DNA of 64,000 nucleotides from Lepeophtheirus salmonis (GCF_016086655.4 NC_052131.2:33915705-33979704), one strand, 5' to 3'; shown: positions 49,471-62,069, counted from the stretch's first letter. A program made the numbers and translations. The notes: generated from the sequence alone by a model not told the origin.

Positions 49471-50970
49471 ATTGTCTTTTTTTCTATGATTTTTGAGGGA
49501 GGGGAGAGGGAAATGATTTTCATCGTTTTTTATTTTTGATGAAACATATGTTTTTAAATTGACTGTAGAAATAAACTAGGTTATCTTTGTCATTTAATGA
49601 TAAAAAGTTGCTTCAGGCAAAAAAATAACAAAAATCAACATCCATCTGATTCCAAATCTATGATGTATTCCTAGACATGTGAATGTTGAACTGGAGGTAT
49701 TAAATTGTTTTGTGAATATTATTATATGCCTGAGATTCCAACAGATTGGCATCTACCTATATGAGCTTTTAATAAAAATAAACAAAGTGGTGTTTTCCCC
49801 TTTAAATAATAGCCTTTTACCACTTAATTTTATTCTTTTTTACCTATTTAAAAGGTGTGCTTCCCTCTCCAGATCCAAATCCCTAAATAGAAGGGACAAG
49901 GAAAAAAAAAAAAAAAAACTTAAGAAAAAAACAACTAAATTAACCAAAAATCAATTATGGAGCTCACTTCCTTCACTCGCAAAGTGGAGTAAGGGAAGAC
50001 CTGTATAAAATTATTTGAATTGAATTTGAGTCAATTAAGATACTTTCTAAAAACGAGAACATGAAGAAAAAGTTTTCCCCCTCCACTCAGGGGAAGGAGA
50101 TCCCAATACCTCGACTCCCACTAACAACAGACAATATTTAAAAATTGAATAGTGATTTGTTTTTTAATTCTTGATTTGATTTTCCACAAATTATTATTTT
50201 TAATTTCTTTTTCTAGTTATATTGTGTATCTAACTACATTAAATCAATGGATAGGTATAAGTATATTTTATTTATACACTTTATTAGCAATTATATATTA
50301 CATTTTTTTTACAACTTAAATTATATTAAGGAAAATAGCAAGGCACATTTATTTCTATATTTTAACTTTCATGTTAATCACTTTTCTTTCTTTTTAAATC
50401 ATTTTCCAAACAATATCTTCCATAATTGTCAATTTGAACAATTTTATGAGTTGTCTTTCTGCTATTCTGTACGAAGCAATTATTGATCTTTGATTCTTTA
50501 AAAAAAAATGGAAAAACGTATATTAAAATTTTTCTTAGAAATATTATATATGATTATGTATCTAATAAGGTGCTCAGAAAAGAATTGTTATCCACTGAAA
50601 TAATATATAACAAAAACTTGAAACTGGAAGCTTTAATTCCAAATGTGAAAAGAACTAAATAAAATCAAGTATTCGACCTAACAAATATCAACATGTGCAA
50701 TGTGCATTAAATGCATTGACCTAAATCAAAAACTAAAACTATATGAATGTAGATAGTAATCAATCAGTATATTTTGAAACTAAAATATAGATTACAATAG
50801 ATTGTTGCATATGAAATAGTGTTAAATATTAAAATGTGTACAGGCTGTTTCACAAGAAAATATCACAAAAAATTACTCACAAATTATGGTTTGTATTAGA
50901 ATATATTCAGATTGGAGACCAAAACCAGTAGTGGTATTCAATTACGATTTCATCCTCGTTATTTTTAATT
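49471..50970. other. AT-rich intergenic stretch, nothing supported
   Basis: Low-complexity frames at 49679-50008 and 50247-50486 reflect AT bias and an A-tract near 49900. No gene recognised. A TACAGGCTGTTTCACAAG motif at about 50840 could be one terminus of the mariner remnant that follows, but no matching right end was found. Confidence 0.4.
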
Positions 50971-50974
50971 ACAA

Positions 50975-51365
50975 GGTTTGCAACCAAAGAGAGCAACAAG
51001 AAAAAGGCAACAGGTACTTGATTTCCTTTATGACGGTGTCAGTGCCGAGAAGGCTGAAAAGACCGTTGGTATCCCCAGACAAACTGCTTACAACATCAAG
51101 AAGTTAATTTTGGAGTGCTCCATTCTATACAGCCAAGAAGAACAAAACTTCAGAATCAACAATATGGCCAACTTTTGTTCTGACTCCATGTAGCCCTCCT
51201 CCATTCTTGACATCAACCACCGGGACTTTGCAGTTTGAGGTGTCTTGGAGAAGAATGTCTGCCAAATCTCCCATCCAAATTTGGATTCGTTCCGTGCTCC
51301 CATTATGACATTATAGTACACCATGGACACGACCTTCAAAGTCATGAGATACAATATGTGTAGCT
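50975..51365 (+). mobile_element. Mariner-like element, internally deleted
   Basis: Plus strand: an N-terminal helix-turn-helix part with QQVLDFLYDGVSAEKAEKT and VGIPRQTAYNIKKL (to about 51105). After a junction it continues with NNMANFCSDSM, a DINHRDFAV block (third-Asp region), GVLEKN, SHPNLDSFRAPIM and YTMDTTF. The whole catalytic middle is missing and stops are present. The end is close to a perfect inverted repeat at 51359-51394. Confidence 0.7.
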
Positions 51366-51394
51366 AGAACGTAGGATTATAGGTTCTAGCTACA
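51359..51394. repeat. Perfect 12-bp inverted repeat, 12-nt spacer
   Basis: TGTAGCTAGAAC (51359-51370) and GTTCTAGCTACA (51383-51394) are exact reverse complements. Confidence 0.85.
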
Positions 51395-51399
51395 ATTAA

Positions 51400-52750
51400 T
51401 TGTTTTCTTTGTTTAATTGTCTTTTATTATAGGAGTGAGATAGAGCTAGGGTTAATTTGTCCTTAGACCGTTGAATGGTAAAAAAAAGAAAAAAGATTGA
51501 AGGGAGAGGGGAGACTGATTAGGAAATCAGTCATAGAACATTACTTCTCGTATGATGTTTATGTCCACTCTTTCCTTTAGTTTGCACAACGTCTACCGAA
51601 ATTATGTACTCACTAGTAGCTATACAGGAGTCCTTTATGAGCCTGGAAACTACATTCACCTATCTCTCAATCATACACTACATTGCAAAGTAAAGGAGGT
51701 TAAGATTAGGTAAAGAGAAATGCAAAAAAGTTATGTTTGGTTCTATAAGTGTTCGAAATTGCTTTTTTAATATTCTTGTACTTTATTTGCAGTGTGGGAT
51801 GGGTCCCCATCCTGCTGTTGTAAGATTTCTGACTTGGGAAAGGAAATCTCTACAAAGTTTGATCCTTATGTTATAAAGTTAAAACTAATGGGGCTTTACA
51901 TCTGAACAACCCTGTTAGTGATGAAGAGCATATAAGTCACATTTATTTTGGAGATGCTCCAAGAAATGAATGGTTCTTTAAAAATAAGTGTTTGTCTACT
52001 CAAGGACTCATATACACACAAAGAACCAGTCAATCAAATATGTTTTTGTTTTGTATTTCACCTATCAAAGTAAAAACAAATTGAGTGAGAGGTTTTTGTG
52101 TTTACATACCCTTAGGTATGTAGTTCATTACCTACTTAGCTTTATATCAATAGACAATTGTAGTGAAGATAGTAAAGATAAGTGAACTGTTTATTATGAT
52201 TTTTTTTTTTGCCAAATTTGATGAATTTTATCCCTCATTTTTCAAGTAATAATTCAATTAAATATTACTAAAAATATTCTTTACATAATTAATAATATAT
52301 ATATTTTTAACGACCACCTGTTTTAAGTATGTGACTATAATAGGCAGCCACAACCATTTTTCAAAATTAGAATTGTGTCACTTGCACTATGCAGTGACTT
52401 TTATGACTTTCCTTGACTACTGACTACTTTATAATACAGGTTTGACAGTATGTATTTTCTTTATAAAGTCCTTAACTTAGAATTTTTTTATTAGTACCAT
52501 TACTCAGTCAAAGTATCAGAAGTTTAAAAAAAAGTAAAAACTATGTATAAATAAAACAATCCCCAAAAAAGTAAGGGTGTGAGAAAAAAACACGTCACTT
52601 GAAAGACATAATCAAAAATAGGATTTGATAAAGAAGTTGATGTTTTGATTAAACTAATGTAAAATTAGTAACCATAATTTTTCTCTACTTGGATGGGCCC
52701 TTTTCCTAGATAGTGAGATAGTTTTTCACAAATGGTTCATATTACTTCTA
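51400..52750. other. AT-rich intergenic stretch, nothing recognised
   Basis: Scattered short frames, for example near 51790-52170, look mildly coding-like in mixed frames but show no named motif. Confidence 0.4.
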
Positions 52751-53072
52751 TTGGTACTCAGTCACGAAAAACATGTGGATGCGATTGTGGCTGTCTTTGT
52801 ATGGCGCCTCTTTTTCTACATAGGTCACTCCGAAGTCGACCCGGTATCTCAAGTAGAACTACTTAGGAATGAGATAGGGATCGACCAAATACTTCACATA
52901 ATGTTTTTGGTAGGTTCTATCCATTGTCATGTATTTTATAGTCTTGGTGAGGTTGTAAGAAGGGTCTCTTTTTCTCCATCCTTCCTTAATGGTTTTGTTG
53001 ATTTTTGTAGGCATGAATACTCCTATGATGGAATTATGTATCATACGCACGAGCGGACTACCAATTTTATCC
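52751..53072 (-). pseudogene. Unrecognised coding-like segment with one in-frame stop
   Basis: The minus strand stays open for about 107 codons except for one TAG at the end of YLVDPYLIPK. It contains KTIKYMTMDRTYQKHYVKYL before the stop and FYLRYRVDFGVTYVEKEAP after it, ending ...EYQ and TAG. The even charge distribution and use of all residues differ from nearby AT-driven frames. A possible splice acceptor (TTGATTACCAG) lies immediately upstream at 53073. It could be a processed pseudogene, an exon with a nonsense mutation, or a transposon piece. The protein family was not recognised. Confidence 0.4.
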
Positions 53073-54749
53073 CTGGTAATCAAATAATAATTATAATAAT
53101 AATAGAAGCTGGGTCCTCTCTAATCTGATTTGGAAGACTTTTTTTTAAACTCAGGGATTCCAACTAATGGGTTATTCGCCCCACTGACCTCCAATACAGG
53201 ATTGACTGCATGGTCTTACTTTATGATGTCCTTAACTTACAAATTAAAATAAATTATAGCTCAGAGGCAATCGAACTGAAATACTATTTTCTATCAAGCC
53301 AGTAGTACTCTAACCAGTTTAAGCTTTTAAAAAAAAGTACTGCAACGGTTACATGGATAATTTTGTACCAACGCCGTTGTTTACGCAGAATGTTACATTA
53401 CTTGTATCGCCCAACCTTTCTTCCAAAAAGAAACAGAGAAAATGCACAAAAACATTTAGTAGTATAAGTAGATCATACTAACGGCAATTTATTACTTAAC
53501 TACTCCCAAACAATCATTGTCATATTATTTCTTCACAAGTTTTAAATTGAGTTACATATATATACGTACTATTATATATTTCATAATATTAAAATCCTTT
53601 TATTATTTTATTCGATACTGTGTTATAATATTGCTTAGTAATATTTTATTAAGAGCGTGGCCAATTATTTGTATATATATGTATAGGTATATGATTGCCA
53701 AATTGTCTTCATATAAATATTAAGATGGCCAATATATGTATATACGATCAGAAATCAACAAGAAATAGAAAGTGGACAACAAGTGGAAACGGAGACTAAG
53801 TATAGAATAATTTATTAGTTTGTTTATTTATCAAAAAGAATAAATTATGAAAATAGCCATGACGTATCAAGTGAGACGAGGGAATCGACATTTGACAAAA
53901 AAATAGAGTATTTTTGTATTAGTGACATAACGCCGTGTGTTATCTAGCTAAAAAAAACCTAGCACGGGCACAACGATCGGCTGTTTGAAATAAAAAAAGA
54001 TTCAATGTGTTTTCCTATGAGCTGTTTTCATGAGTTGACTTATACATGTTTCAACTAGCTGACACTATGTATTATGAACTAAAAAAAAGGTTGATTCCAG
54101 GAAAAAAGATCGTTTAGGAACTTTAAATATCAATTAATCAATTATTTTGAATAAGAAGCATCTATAAACTTGTTTAAATATTCTTACATTTAAATTATTA
54201 ATTATTTTACTATAAATTATAAATAATGATTCGTTTTTTTCAACGGAATATTATTGTAATATATATTCACGTAACCTAACATGCTTATTATATTTAAATT
54301 TCTTTATAAATATTAAAAACTAAATTGGGCAAAAATCAATCAAGATTGACTTTTTTTAATTCCATTTTTTTTAAATTGAAATAAAAAGGTCTACTCTATA
54401 ACTTCAGCTAGGATATCAATCAATTGAAGAAAAAATACAAAAGATTTTTCAAATACTGAAATGTTTTTGTCAATTTGTTATTTACTTTGGATTATCATAT
54501 ATACCGTTCTTTCATGTAGAAATATGTCACTGAATCATAGTTATACCCTAAAAACTTATTACAAAAATATCTTTAAAGCCCAAAATCTGTAAATGTTGAA
54601 AGTTTTAATGGTCATTTTCGTATTCCACGGCTTAAATAACTATAATTAATGTGGGGTTCAGCTGTGGGCGCTCCAAGACTTTCATTTTGTTGTATAATAT
54701 TATTGGAGTTTTTACATTTGTGATTGTTATGGTTTGTTACCTAACCGTG

Positions 54750-54965
54750 TTAAATTATCAGATGTATATGAGTAGAGTTGTATAAAATATGACACACCAG
54801 TATGCTAAAAAAACATAAACCAACATGGTTTACCCGATAATTTGAAAAATGTTTTAAAAGAGAGTAGCTTAGCTGTCATGACGTTTTATTAGATTAGCTG
54901 CAATCAACCGTAAGAGCAAGGGAATAAACACAAATCCCACTCTGTAAATAGCACTATTGATTACT
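54750..54965 (+). repeat. Dispersed ~300-bp repeat family, copy nested in the Gypsy region
   Basis: AACCAACATGGTTTACCCGA, AGTAGCTTAGCTGTCATGAC, GTTTTATTAGATTAGCTGCA and CACAAATCCCACTCTG in family order, preceded by AGAGTTGTATAAAATATGAC, which is also next to the copy at 49.4 kb. Confidence 0.7.
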
Positions 54966-56627
54966 TTATATTTCAAAAACAAAGCAATGATGATACCAGC
55001 TGTGGTTAAAAAAAAACACTCTTCAGGTTATTCTTCTTCCTGTAATTATATAAAAAAATATTAGATATGTTTTTATATTTTATTAATAAGAAATGGATTT
55101 TCAGTAGAATCTCATGTGATAAATACTCCGATATCTGTATTAAATATATATATATATATATGAGTATTATAATAAAACGTACAGTTCATACACATAGTCA
55201 CACATTTGGGAATATAAAAAAAAGTGCTATAGAATATTCCGGAGAATAAAATGTAGTCAAGATATTTTACGAGAAGGAAGATTGAGATATATATGATCTG
55301 ATAAATGCAGAATTCATTATTATTAAGAAAAAGTTTTTAGTATACAGAATGTATGTATCTCTCATGATAAATTATATGAGAGGATTGAACATCTTGGGAT
55401 CCCAGGATACAAATCATCAGTTGTCTCTATTGAAACTAAGAGTATTAGATAATGTAATTGAGCTACTGCAATTAAAAGTGAGACCGAGGATGAAGTTGTG
55501 GAAACATCGTTTATGACTAAAGACAGTGTGGAATTACACAAACTAATTGAAAGTTTATATATAGAGAGAAAAAGAGTAATAGCTGGAGGCTAAGAATGTG
55601 TTGCTAGAAATATAGCAAATTCTCTTACAATTCCTTTTAACCAGCCTGAATTACTACTGGGAGACATGAATCTCACGGGATATATCGAATGGAGGAGGTG
55701 TTTCGAAGGCTATAGGAAATTGGCAAGCATTTGAAATTTTACTAGGCCGTACCAGGTTCTGGATGTGAAATGACTATATTAGATCAACAATTCCTTAAAA
55801 AGATGGTTATTACTCAAAACATGTTGTAGGAATCTAAATTTAACTGTATTAATATATGAACCAGAAGTTTGTTCATGCTACCAGGAAAGATTAACCTTAG
55901 CATAAGCTATAGAATGGAAGAAGTGGAAGAAGAAATCACGGTTGTTACTGAAAATGTTGGAATGCTACTTTCATGCATGGAAAACCTGAAAAGAATTGAA
56001 AATATTAGCTGATAATTACTCTGCAAAATTAGAATCAAATTATTGGATGAACTGCAGATGGTATAGAGATTGGCAAGGTAAGAGAATATTTCTACACCGG
56101 AGAAGAATGACAAAGTAAAACAAAATTTAATTAAAAAATATAGATATGTTATCATCGAAGGATATAGGCAATTGAAGAATATGAAGTGCCAACCAATAAA
56201 AATTACATTAAAAAAGGAGGCTATGCCTTATAAATTGTATAATGCAAGAAATATACTTTTTGCACAAAGAGAGACATCTAGAAAATAATTGTATAATATG
56301 GTAAGAAAAGGTAATATTATACAACTGGGAAACAACCAAACAGAATGAATGGTATAGCCCTCTAGTCGTTGTTGGAAAGAACACTGGATACATATGAATG
56401 CAACCTTTCCTCTGGAGAGAAACAGAAAAAAAGGCCCGAAATCATCTGGTAGTTAGCCAAATAAGTTAATCTTACCAACCGCTATTTACATATTATATAC
56501 TTGCAGCCTATCACTGTCCTATTATTTCTTCACCATTTTCAAAATGAGTTACAAATTATTATAATATTTTATTCGATACTGTATTATAATATTGCTTAGT
56601 AATATTTTATTAAAAGGGTAGTTATAT

Positions 56628-56674
56628 TATTATTTCTATGAAGAAATACCCAAAATTTCTTCATAGAAATAATA
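56628..56674. repeat. Perfect 20-bp hairpin, 7-nt loop
   Basis: TATTATTTCTATGAAGAAAT (56628-56647) pairs exactly with 56655-56674 around ACCCAAA. It lies inside the downstream direct repeat; the upstream repeat lacks it at the equivalent place. Confidence 0.88.
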
Positions 56675-56890
56675 AAATGGCTAATATATAGATAAACGAT
56701 CAACAAGAAATTGTATTCCTTTTCTTTTGTAAACGAAGCATAAGTATAGAATAACTTACTACTTTGTGTATTTATGAAAAACAATAAATTATGAAATAGG
56801 CATGACGTATCAAGGGAGAAGAAGTAATCTACAGCTGACAACAAAATACATTAATAGGGTAATTTTATGTTAGCGAGGTAACGTCGCGAT

Positions 56891-59582
56891 TAACTTACAA
56901 TCACAAAAATTTAAGCTGTGATTTGCTGTTAGCTGTCAATTTTTTCCCACCCTGTTTTAGTGTTCTGATTGTTGATTGGTTTGCATTTATATTAGCTATT
57001 GTTAAGCTGTGAACAATTATAATTCTATAGTTTGAAAGAATTGGCTAACGAACAACTAATTTGGGGTATTTTACAGTTTCTTCTCAAATAAGAGATGCAA
57101 TATTTCTATTTACGTGATTTCAAGTGACTTTTATATATTGTTAAAAATGATGAATGAAATGTTTAAGGTCTATATAGACCTTGTTTATTATGATTCTAGG
57201 TTATCACTATTGGTTTATTGGTGAAGATATTGTATACTAATATTATTGATATGTTAGTAGCTATAGAGCTTTTTACAGAAGCATCAAATTTAATAATTCT
57301 CCCAAAGCTATATCCTTGCGGGTTTTACCTCTTTTATAAATTATTATATTGACCATATGGTGTAAAAGAACAAAGTACACAGTCTGTGTTATATAAATAA
57401 AGACTGAAGTAAAATTATATACCATTAATATAAAGACATTAATGATTTTTAAATATTTTACATTGATTATAATATCTAAAATCTAAAAAATGTGTCCAAC
57501 CATACACAAGTAAAATAAAATGAAGGAACTTATATGTAACCTAATTTTTTTATATATTTTTTTCAATGGTTTTATATTATAGCTAAAATTTAACGTTTAA
57601 TTTACTAATGGAATATTCAATAAATAAGCAATGTAAGGTTGCAATATAAATGTTCCGAGAGTATATATAAATAATTCGATTAGATGACTAAATCTGTAAT
57701 AGATATAAATCAAATACATTGGATATGAAGCATATTTAAATTCGGTTTCATCTCAATGCCACTAAAATATCAATTACTTATTATAATATGTCTAGTAATC
57801 ACCTTAATTCCTGGGAAACACTTAAAAAGCAAAAATTAACAAATAAATTTCTTGACATAATAAGCAAAGTTACATGTACAAAATAAATTAAATACATTTT
57901 GTCGAAATGTGTATTATTGGATCAATAATAAGGTCGATAATGATTTATAAAAGATAAATGACTGAAAAAAAGGTAAAATATCATTAATAGAAAATATTTT
58001 ATTAAATAATATTATATATATCCTTAATATAGGAAGTAAAATATATTTATGATGTATTATTACATTTTGATATGTTTCTTTTGATCAGTAGTACAATCTT
58101 TCTTATATAAATCTTTCCGCTTATTACAATGGCAAACATGATCCCTCTTCCCAGTATCCATATTCTCATAAGTGTTGCTTTGATACGGAAGCTATGACCA
58201 AATTTGTATTCTTCTTTTATAATTTGGTTAGTCTTACAGATCTATTTGCTTAGTATGTAGTTCCAGCCGCAAGGAAAGACTGATTGCTATTCTATTTTAG
58301 CTATAATACATTTTTGGAAGATATCATTTTTTCATATTTCTTCTTCTTACAATATAGGAATGTAACATTTTGATGATGCAAATAGGTCATTTCTTTTAAA
58401 ATTTTTGATGGAAGTCAGCATTGTAGGTTTCTTGGTATTTAAAATACTATTCTAATCGAACATAACTTTTTCTATGACCTCTATCTATTAGAGATTCGAC
58501 GCTAACTTATGTGAAAATTATGACGGGTACGTTACAGTGTTGTACCGCGATTCAGTTTGGTACTTTTTTACGTATATTTATAATCACCTATAAAATATTT
58601 TGATGTTATAAACTTTTTGTTATTATTATTATTTTTAATTAATAGATTTAGATTGTGAAGTAAGATTTTAATGAATAAATACCCCTTTAAATAAGAAATA
58701 ATTTATGTATTTAATGATACAAAAAATGGATAATGACTACCAGTTGACAAACTCCCAGTGGTATGGTGGAAGGGTAATTTAAATAAATTTGCCAATGTTT
58801 TCATGTTAGCTTCACGACACCTCACCACTAGAAGTACATACATCTGTAACGAAAAAAATATTTTTTTTTCTCGACAGCTCGCGATATTGTGACTGCTAAT
58901 CAGTCTTGTTCATTACTGGAAAACGTAGACAAGCTCATCTTTTTGCAAAAAATAAATGATAATAATTATAAATTCGTGAATAATATTATTAAATAACTCG
59001 TCTATATTTTATATCAAACTTAGTTTTTTTTAGAGAAGTTTAGCATATTTAGGAATAATTTATTTGGACTGAAAATGAATTATTAACGAATAGAATATCG
59101 AAAAAACTTAAAAAACTATCTTAATTCAATTAATAAACTTTTTTCTATTATACCCTTCCAAATCACGTGTTCTGAAGGGCGTAATACGGTTTTACCGAAC
59201 CATGGGATTAGTGAACCGTCCCAGTCCAAGTGAACATAATATATTATTCGTTTTTTCATTACTCGGATGACCTGTTTTAAATCTAGGGGCAATAGAGCAG
59301 TCTGGTATTCTCACATAAATAAAAATGTAGAGTTGAATAAGACAGTAGATATTTATGATTTATGATCTTCAATGACGGTTGTTCTAGAAACAAAAAATTG
59401 GTCTTTCAAGATATATGAGACCGAAAAAATTAGTCCAATATATGGGAGAAAAAATTGTCAATAAAGTGAGACCAAAAAATATCTGTCCCCCCAAAAAAAA
59501 AAAACCGGGTGCTGGATCGAGCCTTACACTTGTTTTAATGGTCATATATATGTTCTTCGACTTGAATAACAATAATAATGTA
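56891..59582. other. AT-rich intergenic stretch, nothing supported
   Basis: No frame of interest and no recognised repeat. A/C-tract near 59488-59505. Confidence 0.5.
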
Positions 59583-60115
59583 CAGTGGTGGGTAGCAAAA
59601 CGTGGAACCTCCTAGCCTCAATGACTTCTATCAAAAGGTGGTGTGGGGTCCTTGTGAATGAGGGAAATCCCAACTCAACCTTCACGGCTCTCCTGATAGC
59701 CCTAGTAGCCACGGGGAAGCTATTGGTAAGGAGATTCATCGATTTGGTGGGTTCCTCCTTGATCTTCTTCTTTAACTAGACAGGAATTCTGGATCCCTCT
59801 TTAAATGGTACCCTCCACTTCCTGGTTTCCCGGAGAGATCTTTTCCACCAGTTTGCATACTGGCCATCTTGAAAACCCGGCCCTTGGAGAACTTCAAAAT
59901 GTTCGTAATCCTCGCTACCTCAACTTCACCATCTAGGAGATCTAAGATGCTCTGTCTTTTGGCCTTTTGCTCACTTATGATGAAAATGTTTAATATACTT
60001 TGTTTATGCACAAAGGATGGCTGAACCAGAATTTCATTAAATAATCACTAAGCCTTGCTATATTATTGTGAAAATTAACATTACATTAAAGTACACGTGT
60101 TGCTCTAGAAACTTG
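59583..60115 (-). mobile_element. Deletion derivative of the maT-like mariner family
   Basis: A 533-bp element flanked by TA (59581-59582 and 60116-60117). The left end CAGTGGTGGGTAGCAAAACG matches the 6474 element terminus; the right end is more diverged but keeps AGCAACACGTG in the right position. Inside, the minus strand keeps only the N-terminal DNA-binding half: SEQKAKRQSILDLLDGEVEV, FSKGRVFKMASMQ, GKDLSGKPGSGGYHLKRD, then ATRAIRRAVKVELGFPS. The entire catalytic domain is missing and the left terminus follows directly. It cannot transpose itself but could be moved by a family transposase. Confidence 0.78.
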
Positions 60116-60724
60116 TATGTTTTAGCCGTTGGTCGAAAATGCTCTTGAATAATCTCATATCAAAACAATTCGTCGAGGAATACAATTTTACGAAATATCA
60201 TTCTACCTTGCATTTGTTTTGATGGGCAACAATTTATTTCTTATTGCAATCGATAAGTTTATGAGCCTACAAATGTAAATAGTAAGTAAAAACAAGATAT
60301 TTAGGTAATGTATCATAGAAGATATAATTTTATCATGTAGGAAGAGGAAACACAGTATGTACATTTAAATATATTGTATTTTTACTTTGTATTCAACCAT
60401 TCGTAGAACATTTGTTATGACATTAGAAAAAAGGCGTTTGATACATATTTATATGAAAGTATCTCTTCATCTTCAGAACAATCTATTACATGGTACATAC
60501 GTACATAGAGCTTAGAAAGGCAAACTTATTATAACCCCATAAATATATCTACAAACATTCTTGTTCTCGTACTCAATTACAAATATAAAAAACAACATTT
60601 TGCCACTCCACATACACGCATATTCTGGGTACGCTCTCTATTTCAAAACAAACTAATTATCCGATTAAAAAGCAACAACAACAACAAACAATAGCAAATG
60701 AAAGATGAATAAAAAAATGTTTAT

Positions 60725-61140
60725 AATAATAATCGCATTTGGAGTCAATAAAAGCCTCGACTCGACCTCAGAAACGGAAGCAGGTATTGATGTCTGTGTT
60801 TTTTGGTAGATTCCGGAATACGGAAATCATATAGGATTTTGTGTAATAAGATGATCTGTTGGTGTGTCGCTCAACTGCACCCCACATAAGAGTTCATGGG
60901 GTAGAGTTCCGGTGAGCATGGAGCTAGGTCCAACAAAGTAAAAAAACCAGGTCAACGTTTTCTTTGGCATGGAGGGAGTCCAGAATCTATCAGTTCCTAC
61001 ATGACTCTAAAAAAAAAGAACCTTTCCACGTGCAAGAAGTTTTCTATCTCAATATTGTCTTTTCCGATAAAGATCGCATCAGGATACCCTGCCTTTTCCA
61101 CGGTTGTGGAATAAACACTGCGTGGATCGATGCCATTTTT
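60725..61140 (-). mobile_element. Mariner-like transposase fragment, C-terminal region
   Basis: The minus strand reads LDLAPCSPELYPMNSY (third-Asp block with Asn in place of Asp), GAVERHTNRSSYYTKS, LPKNTDINTCFRFRGR and VEAFIDSK, the normal C-terminal order of this transposase type. Upstream (61020-61140) IFIGKDNIEIENF may be the decayed first-Asp block, with an internal deletion between. Stops and frameshifts are present. Confidence 0.6.
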
Positions 61141-61517
61141 TTAAACCGAAGCTAAACACATCTGGCTAGCCGCCAAAACAACATAAAACGTCCTACCTGC
61201 GCATATGCTTATGGTTTGTTGTTATAAAACGGCCGTACGCTCAACATATACAAATTAAATCAAAATAAGAAGAATAAATTATTTCGTGGGCCACAGCAAT
61301 GAAACCTTAGCTATAGTTTTAATTGCATAGAAAGTAATATAAAGATGATGAAATTCATTGACGTTTGAATATTTATATTTATTATTACTGTATTTTGCTC
61401 GTCAATTCTTTGCTATCAGTTTAAAGCTTGTATCCAGACTGGTTGTGACAATCCTCACTATCTAATATAAGTGGTCATGTTTGGGACAATGTTAATTTTT
61501 CATTTCATTCATCTCAG

Positions 61518-61765
61518 AGAAAATTGAAACGCACAACCAAGATGATCCAAACATTACAAAATCACAAAGGCTCAATTGTTTTTGTTTCTCAAATCCTGGT
61601 GGCAATCAAATCCAGAACTATTCAGTAGAAGAGGATTACTTGGGAATGATCTTCAATTCAACATTTGATTTCAAGTTAATCAAATCTATTTACAGTCGAG
61701 CAATATTTGCATTTTTTTTACGAATGGATGAACTTGCCATTCCATGCACTATTCTGCAGGGATGA
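61518..61765 (+). other. Possible unrecognised exon
   Basis: A strong acceptor (TTTTTCATTTCATTCATCTCAG, split here as a T/C-rich tract ending at 61517) is followed by 82 open codons with a balanced composition, including EKIETHNQDDPNITK, FSNPGGNQIQNYSVEEDYLG and FFLRMDELAIPCTILQG, then TGA at 61763-61765. A good donor sequence (GGGTACGTAA) lies just after the stop. It could be a terminal exon of a gene whose other exons are not visible, or chance. Family not recognised. Confidence 0.28.
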
Positions 61766-62069
61766 AGATGGGTACGTAATCTGTTATAATACATCATCCC
61801 CACTATAAAAGTTTTCAAATCTTTGATTAAATTTTCTGATCAAGCATTGGATACATTATTTTTATTATTCATAGCTTAATAATTTTCGTTGCACGTATGA
61901 AATGCTGAAATGCACTTGGCTCGAAAGCGGGCGCCTGTGGGAATCCCTAATTCATGTATCCTGAAATGAAAAAGTTTTGGAATTTAGTTTCATAGGATAT
62001 TTTTTATTATAAACATAGTTCATCTAAACGAGAAAATAACTTTCAATCTTACAAAAAAAAAAAAAAAAC

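Larger units (their letters stand above)
53413..56890 (+). mobile_element. Ty3/Gypsy retrotransposon remnant with long direct repeats
   Basis: A pol remnant on the plus strand at about 55430-56400. GCEMTILDQQFLKKM (near 55755) resembles the aspartic-protease site with its catalytic Asp altered. KEAMPYKLYNARNI then NQTE and EWYSPLVVVGKNTGYI (56210-56397) match the start of Gypsy reverse transcriptase (P-x-R-x-I, then TEW-SP-VVV). The rest of pol is absent. Two direct repeats of about 480-520 nt, 53413-53935 and 56402-56890, share TATTATTTCTTCAC, TTATTCGATACTGT, ATATTGCTTAGTAATATTTT, ATAAATTATGAAA and CATGACGTATCAAG. They may be LTRs (starting TGTC at 53517 and 56515) or 3' ends of two copies. 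Heavily decayed. Confidence 0.5.

Noticed and set aside
49679..50008. 109-codon plus-strand frame
   Set aside because: Lys-rich end comes from an A-tract; no domain or conservation signal.
52859..53128. Plus-strand frame at 52751-53128 as the real gene
   Set aside because: The opposite strand has the more protein-like composition over the same interval; the plus frame ends in an Ile run from an ATT microsatellite.
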